Shown here: in pieces, positions 57,660-64,000 of the stretch
How positions within the stretch are numbered: position 1 is the first letter of the stretch
How the letters are laid out: the number at the start of each line of letters is the position of its first letter
Source: Crambe crambe
Lineage: Eukaryota > Porifera > Demospongiae > Poecilosclerida > Crambeidae
Direction of reading: 5' to 3'
DNA: 64,000 nucleotides
NCBI GenBank assembly: GCA_963924555.1
Contig: OZ004585.1
Coordinates: 7,394,556-7,458,555, forward strand
Notes under the pieces: generated by a model
What the model saw: the letters and a program-made list of their open reading frames with translations, nothing else
What the model was told of the DNA's origin: nothing
Databases searched by the model: none
Program-made: the position numbers and the translations under genes

Positions 57660-58260
57660 ATATTTGGCAGGCAGGGTTCTATTTACAGGGTGGGAGTGGG
57701 GGGGACTTCAGCCCAAACCTCTTAACTCCCCCAAAGAATGAAAATTCATAGTCAATTACTCTCCCAAAACTGAAATTCTAGAGCAGGTGAAAAGTATTGT
57801 ATATTAAGTTTTACAATCATTGTTGTACATTACAAACACATGGTCCAATGGGATAATCCGTGCCATCCCTACTTAGAGAGTACTATCATACTCTCTGATA
57901 GTAGGTACACCATAAATTGGGAGATAATAATTCAGTTTTCATGTTAATTAGTTTTCCTTGTTAAAGCTTACTTATAAATAGCTTTATTTCGTACAAGGTA
58001 ATGTAATTCATTTTCATTGTTGAACATGACCAAGAAAATTAATCAACATAGCCAATTTACGGTAATTATTTGAGCATGGTTGTTTGGGTTAGATGAATCT
58101 CACTTGTGGCTAAGGGGTGGGAGGGTTCCTTGTTTGCAATTTCAGCCTTCTCTACACTTGTCAAAAGAAACAATAATCCTTTTTTTATTATGGGAAAGTA
58201 TGTGTATAGTGCCCTTGATAGTAAATATACTGTCTAACCTTGAAGAAGAATCATAATATA
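57660..58260. repeat. Segmental duplicate of 63340-63800
   Basis: Long near-identical stretches shared with 63340-63800: ttcagcccaaacctc(c/t)taac, ctgaaattctagagcaggtg, agagagtactatcatactct, and ataccataaattgggag. The copies differ by small insertions (for example 63535-63570). The duplication extends into the neighbouring exon (58239-58521 versus 63783-64000). Confidence 0.85.
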
Positions 58261-58521
58261 ATCACATGCTGCATTGCTTAAAGTTGATCTTATATCTTTA
58301 GGCAACTCCTCAACTGATAATGAATAAATGAATTGACGCATCCAAATGTATTGTGAGTGAAAATGATCGAAAGGAGGCATCAACTTTTGCATCATAAATT
58401 CGTCCAAAGTCTGGATCAATCTCATGGCACTCAAATACATGATTTCTTTCAAGCTATCACATTCAATGTCAACCTCACATCCAGAGAGTGAGGGATCCTT
58501 TACCAACTCTTCAGACATCAC
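58239..58521 (-). CDS. Isolated exon, duplicated at 63783-64000
   Basis: The frame runs from ATG (58521) through VEELPKDIRSTLSNAACDYI to a donor in phase 1 (58238-58237). The protein is helical and unrecognised (SLKEIMYLSAMRLIQTLDE, FHSQYIWMRQFIYSLS). The near-identical copy at the window's right edge keeps the frame with a shorter middle (FMMQKLM replaced by QKS), so the reading is conserved and probably coding. It does not join in frame to the gene starting at 57347. Its other exons are not found, so it may be a stranded duplicate. Confidence 0.55.
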
Positions 58522-58664
58522 TCTATTTATATGAAGAAATAATACCTGACAAGATAACTATTTAGCCGTAAATTTATATCGAGACGTAAAACTTGCCAAA
58601 GATCATGAGTTGAGCTAGATAGCTATAGCTACACTCAATCAAACAACATTGTCGACTATGATCC

Positions 58665-58715
58665 GACCTTTGGGGGCGGGGTTCAAGGCTGGGCATGCGC
58701 ACGTGATCGGCACCG
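58665..58715 (+). promoter_or_regulatory. GC-rich candidate promoter
   Basis: A short GC-rich island in AT-rich DNA with a GC-box (tgggggcggggt) and gcatgcgcacgtgat, which combines an NRF1-like GCATGCGC with an E-box CACGTG. It lies about 100 bp upstream of the start at 58800 and 150 bp from the divergent exon at 58521, so it could serve both. Confidence 0.5.
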
Positions 58716-58799
58716 CTTATACATGTAGTTATTTTCCATTGAACGGAAGTTTTAAAGCACCTAGTATTTGCATGAACCAACCCAGCCCAAGATTCAATC

Positions 58800-60722
58800 A
58801 TGAGTGATAGTGGTAAACTGGAAGGAAAGCTGAAGGATATGACCATTGGAGGTATTTATAACTCGTATACTAACTTATCATTACTGAATAGCTATTCCAT
58901 AACAGAAGTTCCATGTATTATAGTAAGTTATCATGTTTGGAATTAGCTACCCACACAAGCTAACTTACATTATTATGGCACTTAAAGAAAGAGCATGTGT
59001 GTTAATGTGGTTTAAATTATCAGATTCTACAGCGAGTTTAGCAATTGTGCTGGCCATGATAGCTATGATGTAGCTAGACAGCTCTTATTTAAACCCTCCT
59101 CATTCAGTTAACTATACTAGCTATAGAGAAAGGTATTGTACATAAAAATCAGGAGCTACCATTGAATATACAGTAGAGCTACCCCTCGGCCTCTAGCTAT
59201 TGTAGGTGAGCTTATAGCATTGGCTGATTTGGTAGCTAGCTACTTTACCTTAAGCCGCATAATTAATTTTTGGCACTTTCCTGGGATCCATGATGTAATT
59301 ATGCACGAAATCACACACGCATAGCTACAATTATGCTTTAGCAGGCAACAGAGAGTTTATGGTTACAGTGAAGCCTATCTTAGCAGACCCTCCCAGAAGC
59401 GGATGACCTCCATAAAGCAGACAACCATCAAAGCACCAATTGAACTTAGTGTATTTAAGACTTCAGACTGAGAAACAGACTAGCTACCTTTGAACTCTGG
59501 AAAACGGACACCACTCCGATGTCCAATGCAATATAAAATTGCCTCAGGCCACACCCAGCTAAACAAGCACGCAAGTGAAATTAGCTATTATTAGCTACAG
59601 TGACATAGCCAACTATATTATAAGTCTTGAGCTGTCCAGTAGCAGATCTTCAGGGGTAGATAAGGACAACCTCCAAGATAAAGGTCTTCCCCCCCAAGTG
59701 TCCTTTATTAATTTTGGAGGTTTGTTTACCAGCTCTTATCAACTCTGAAGATGTTATTCCTTTCCATGTTATCACAACGTTATGAATCTGATTAAAATTC
59801 CTTTCACATGACTGTATGATATATTTAATACTCATGTGTGGCCTGAAGGTTAATTGTCTATTGAATGGGAATTCTTATGAATACAGATAAAATGAGGTTG
59901 CCAACTCAAGTGGTCGATATTCCTGGCATAACATTACGTAATGACGAGAAATACGATGATTATGGAAAGTGGATGGTTTATAAAGATTTGAAGGACCTCG
60001 ACGATGCATGGAAGAAGATTGGAGAAGAGATTCTGGCCAATAAGCTACCTGGTTGCCGGGATGCCAAGTGCTCTACTCTGTATTATGATCCAACCCGTGT
60101 TGGACCAGGACCTTGTACAACTGGTGCTATTCTTGTGTACACTAAAAAAGATGATATTGATGCTGTTGGCTTTGAATTAATCGAGTTAGTCCAACAGGAT
60201 ATCAAGTATAAATCTAATGAGAAGTCTAAAGAATATCAATACGCTTTTACTGGACAAGGGCAAGTTACAGACAAAACCCTTTATTGGAATAGTGGAACCC
60301 CATCTTTTAAAAGTGCTGGTGTCAGATGTTATGGCCATACACGTGATAAAGAAGATAAATGGCAATTGAATATTGTTAACGCTCGGGAACCATTGCGTTC
60401 AGAAGAAGCAGATGGTAAGTGGATACTTACTCTGGAATATGAAGAATTGACACCACTTTGGCATTCATTGAAAGCTAAAATCGAATCTGGAGAACTTAAA
60501 GCTATTAAAATGGAATGCCCTCCAAAGCTTGACTACAGATCTCGTGAAGAAAAGCCAAGGTTCTTCATATTTACTAGCATGAAAGAAAAGAGTTCAGTTG
60601 GAAGATACCTAATTGAAATAGTGAAACGAGCTATTCACTATGAGTTTAATAGCAAGCCTCACTCTCGTGAGACTCTCTACTGGAATAAGGGTAAGCCAGA
60701 TTACAAAGAGATAAGACACTAA
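58800..60722 (+). CDS. Two-repeat DUF1917 (Bles03/C11orf68)-like protein
   Basis: Exons 58800-58851 and 59887-60722 join in phase 1 and give 295 residues. The protein has two similar halves: GKWMVYKDLKDLDDAWKKIG with LVYTKKDDIDAVGFELIELV, then GKWILTLEYEELTPLWHSLK with IFTSMKEKSSVGRYLIEIV. Each half ends in TLYWN.G.P. The GKWm...W..i...(A)K pattern followed by a hydrophobic strand and D..D...v resembles the UPF0696/DUF1917 family, whose fold is eIF4E-like. The vertebrate protein has one such unit, so the doubling here is notable if the assignment holds. No signal or membrane segment, so it is cytosolic. The short first exon provides the start; starting at the second-exon methionine would lose about 20 residues. 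Confidence 0.65.
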
Positions 60723-61736
60723 AGAATTTATCCAGCTACGTAACCAACTTAGTCTTTAATGAACAGTTGTAGACATTCTAGTTATAACTAATTGTTATAG
60801 CTATACAGTAGTAGTATTATTTAATTTTTTTGTTTATAATTATATTCTTCCCTGACTTGTGCTTATCGAGCGCAATACGGACAATTCCTAATTACAGTTT
60901 GACATGATCATCATAGACCATGCAGGTCAGCCTTACAAAACACAACTGCATAGCTAATACTCTTAAACCTTGCTGTAGTAAGAATGTGGGAAATAATTAT
61001 TTAGGCATCCAGTCACAGCTAACAATATTGAGAACATACAGGTAGCTATAGTGTTCCTTTATGGAGTTTTATGTGTGGTATTATACTGTAGAATCGGGTT
61101 TTTTGATGCATTGGGCTTCCAAGTTCGCTGCATTTTTGGCAGTGTGCGTGGGAGCTTTGGGGCATGACAAAATAATGCACAGTTATATAGTTCCTGTGCA
61201 TGCTGAAGTCTGCACTAAACACTTCAGAGTCCCTGTGACCCTGTCTTCTAGTGTCATGCAGGGCAGCAGGGGAGGGGGAAAGGGTGGAATGGGAACCCTG
61301 GACAGCATTGGGTGGAGTGGGAACCCTGGACAGCATTGGGCGGAGTGGGAACCCTGGACAGCATTGGGTGGAGTGGGAGCATTGAAGAGAAATTAGAAGT
61401 AATCGTCTGATAAGCTCTATCAAATATTTGAGTGATAGAGATCATAGTGGCATGGACAGCTATCAAATGTCCTTGCTACCTGCACAAAGAAAAATTACAA
61501 TCCATATGCGCATGGCGCCAAAATTAATTCAACTCCAATCCTATGTCTTGCTAGCTAGCTACTGCTCAAACATCAAAGATGGTATTGATCTCTAAAGTAG
61601 CTATGCATAACCCAAGAGTTGGGACTAGCCAGGAATCTCTGATGATTACACCCAATCGCACCTTTGTAAAAATCTGTTACAGAAGGAGAATTATTTTATA
61701 GCTATCATGGAAGTGGCTAATAACAGTGCCTTTTGT
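60723..61736. other. Gap between convergent genes, with a minisatellite
   Basis: Mostly AT-rich 3' flank. 61285-61382 carries slightly more than three 28-bp units (ggaaccctggacagcattgg plus gtggagtg) with one base difference. Apparent open frames over it are repeat artefacts. Confidence 0.65.
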
Positions 61737-62565
61737 CTATCGGTGTGAAGCATAAAATGTTCTATTGAATTTTTCATATTCACTAAACTTTTCCAATAGT
61801 ATCTGGATATCCTGCACAATTAAGAGTAAATGTATAGATATATAGCTATTTATATGTATAGATAATAACCAACCCTCTTAGTCCTTTTAAGAGCTTTCTT
61901 CTTAAGTGGTGGCATCTCATCGACAGACTGGCATACGTATTTGGTTAATTGCATAACAGAATAATCTCATAGTTACATAGCAACCTACAAACCTGGTGTT
62001 CTTCTAATGAAGTGTCAGCTGTAGCTCTTGAATGAATCATAGCACCACTGATGTTATGTGACTATTAAGAAGTATAATTAAAAGATTATAGCTAATACTG
62101 CAAAATTGTAAAGATTCTCACATCAATTCTGGCACCATGATTAAAAAGTATGTGGAATATTTCTGAGTGTGCCTCACTGTTGTTCTCATCAGCAAGGAAT
62201 TCGGCTAGGAATATAGCAGGGGGACCATCTTCAACTCCCTAGTATTATACATAATACTACTGAATCTGTTGCATGTAGCAGGTAGAAATTACATTTTTAA
62301 TTAGGTTAATTAAGTGTGTGCTCTGATGAATACTTCTGTCATGTGTTCTAAGATGGTTGGACTATCTTCACACCAAATTTCAGCCCTAAAGGTCTATAGC
62401 TAGCCAGTATATATGGGGAGTTAAAGTATGAAGAATTAAGTACGTATCACATTATTCTCATACCGGGAGTGGCATATTAATGTCAATAGTTTCACTCTCA
62501 AGAAGTGCTTCCACTGCTTCCACATTTCCTAATTTGGTAGCTATCATCAGAGCAGTCAGTCCAGC
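61737..62565 (-). CDS. 3' end of an ankyrin-repeat gene
   Basis: Five exons in phase 0: 62565-62464, 62238-62122, 62061-61993, 61927-61874 and 61811-61737 (TAG). The first encodes an ankyrin repeat (AGLTALMIATKLGNVEAVEALLE). The second looks like a diverged repeat (AIFLAEFLA, FHILFNHGARID). The rest is a tail with basic MPPLKKKALKRTKR, which could act as a nuclear localisation signal, and a final short helix DIQILLEKFSEYEKF. No further repeats are found upstream before the exon at 63783, so the 5' part is unknown. The exon style matches gene 4. Confidence 0.7.
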
Positions 62566-63339
62566 CTGGATGGTACAAAGTAACCATAATACAGTGCATG
62601 TAAAATAATTATTGAAGTTACTGGTTTATGATGTTAGTGGGCCAGATTAAAGGTCTGGTAATAGGACCTGTTCCAGATTTACATCATTCTCACAGGCAGA
62701 CCAATAATGTTTTTTCACTCCCCATATTTCACAGTCATGAAGTTACTAAAGACAGCATTAGATATCTAAGTTTTTACAGTCTAGACCTGGCTTCAATTAT
62801 ACAAGTTACAGTAGCTAGCCATCGATCTGTTAGAAAGTATCGATGTATATTTATGTTGTAAGGTTGTGGATAGTTAACAATAACTTACATCCGAAACAGG
62901 TACTGAGACAAGGAACTTAATATTGGAGACAAGAAACTTAACTGATTAGAGAGTGTCTCCATATCAGGGGCAGAAACACCACAACAAAAGTAAAAGTGGG
63001 GGGGGGGGGGGGGGGGGGGGGGGGCTGATCACAAGTACATGTGCACAAAAAACTTGTTCTGAATAAGCATGTGTATTGTCATTAGTGAAGAGGCTTTAGT
63101 GTATCTATCACTTACGTATTACACTTGTCTAGTCATGCCATGGCTTATAAAAATAAATCACTTCTAGACACTTATAGAGCTTTTTCACTACATGATCCTT
63201 TGCTGAAAAATATGGCCTTGTAATGATTCCACAGCGTGTAGCTGCCAATGCTCCATATGTGACCCGGTGTCATAGTGTATTTAGTCCCCCCTATGAAATG
63301 TCCCCCGGACAAAAATCACCGATGAATAATGTCCCCCCG
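62566..63339. other. Gap with a 27-base G run
   Basis: 62998-63024 is a run of 27 G. A tiny donor-bounded segment near 62895 (minus strand) might be part of an exon but cannot be assigned. No gene is supported. Confidence 0.5.
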
Positions 63340-63782
63340 GACTTCAGCCCAAACCTCCTAACTCCCCCAAAGAATGAAAATTCATCTCTCCCAAAACTGA
63401 AATTCTAGAGCAGGTGAAAAGTATAAGTTTTACAATCATTGTCAACAGTTTATGTACATTACAAGCATATAATACTCCAATGAGGGAATCTGTGCCATCC
63501 CTACTTAGAGAGTACTATCATACTCTCTGATAGTAGCATAGGGTATACCACCACATGATAAAGAAACAAGTAGGGTATACCATAAATTGGGAGAAAATAA
63601 TTCAATTTTCATGTTAATTAATTTTCCTTGTTACAGCTTACTTATAAATTGGCTAGTTTTATTTTGTATAAGGTAATGTAATTATTTTTCATTAATCAAC
63701 ATGGTTAGATGAATCTCACTTGTGATAATCCTTTTTTTTATTATGTGTATAGTGCCCTTGATAGTAAATATACTGCTCTAAC

Positions 63783-64000
63783 CTTGAAGAATCATCATAA
63801 TATAATCACATGCTGCATTGCTTAAAGTTGATCTTATATCTTTAGGCAACTCCTCAACTGATAATGAATAAATGAATTGATGCATCCAAATGTATTGTGA
63901 ATGAAACTGATCGAAAGGAGGTATTGACTTTTGCTCATCCAAAGTCTGGATCAATCTCATGGCACTCAAATACATTTCTTTTAAGTTATCACATTCAATG
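63783..64000 (-). CDS. Duplicate of the 58.4-kb exon, cut by the window edge
   Basis: The frame is open from the window end (IECDNLKEMYLSAMRLIQTL) to a phase-1 donor at 63782-63781, with VEELPKDIRSTLSNAACDYI identical to the copy at 58239-58521. The rest of the gene lies beyond the window or among the ankyrin exons downstream. Confidence 0.6.

Noticed and set aside
58239..58521. First exon of the 1620-aa gene
   Set aside because: The gene starting at 57347 already opens with ATG, and joining from this phase-1 donor to acceptors before that ATG gives immediate stops.
61046..61423. Pro-rich protein frames on both strands
   Set aside because: They run through the 28-bp minisatellite, whose frame is open by repetition.
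1..64000. tRNA or rRNA genes
   Set aside because: I saw no cloverleaf with A/B box strings or rRNA-like stretch, though a covariance-model scan was not possible.

Overview
The window is eukaryotic and looks like a marine sponge genome, most like the demosponge Amphimedon. Short GT-AG introns (50-150 bp) interrupt most genes, TAGC/AGCT tetranucleotide runs are everywhere, intergenic DNA is AT-rich and full of small foldback elements, and the genes are of sponge type: Death domains, 2A-like peptides, one-repeat-per-exon ankyrin genes, and a beta-helix multi-pass receptor. The species is inferred from family knowledge, not proven.

Layout. 1-5 kb: nested mobile elements, with a hAT transposon (186-3346) and a TA-flanked MITE inside one arm of a 4.9-kb foldback element (111-4995). 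5-8 kb: a truncated 2A-Death gene and its duplicated upstream blocks. 8-14.5 kb: mostly repeats, with a broken pogo/Tigger-like transposase (10373-12345). 15.1-16.5 kb: a small helical Cys-containing protein gene with a probable frameshift. 16.6-19.5 kb: decayed copies of a receptor ectodomain. 19.7-41.6 kb: three more minus-strand Death-domain genes in tandem. These are gene 2 (19747-25033, membrane tail), gene 3 (26596-31495, 2A plus Death plus four-pass double ectodomain) and gene 4 (32767-41602, Death plus ankyrin repeats). 44.7-48.4 kb: a single-exon beta-helix multi-pass membrane protein. 50.3-57.3 kb: a ten-exon gene for a 1620-aa helical-repeat/zinc-binding protein. 58.2-64 kb: a duplicated exon pair, a two-repeat DUF1917-like gene, and the 3' end of another ankyrin gene.

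The centre of interest is the Death-domain cluster. Four paralogous Death exons (near 5.8, 24.0, 31.1 and 41.5 kb) share the same phase-1 boundaries, so 5' exons and 3' exons can be exchanged without breaking the frame. Two carry a first exon whose last complete codons are a 2A-like ribosome-skipping motif (DIEVNPGP). Gene 2 has an 11-codon first exon of the same phase instead, and gene 4's first exon was not found. Downstream of Death each complete gene has at least one copy of an unrecognised ~90-aa module. It is followed by a membrane anchor with ectodomains, a Cys-rich membrane tail, or about 17 ankyrin-type exons. None has a NACHT domain, so they are not NLRs. I infer a locally duplicating, exon-shuffled family of Death-domain sensors or adaptors.

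I joined exons by hand from visible GT/AG sites. Reading frames close exactly for genes 2 and 3, the 1620-aa gene and the 295-aa gene, which is good evidence for those models, but none is confirmed by transcripts.
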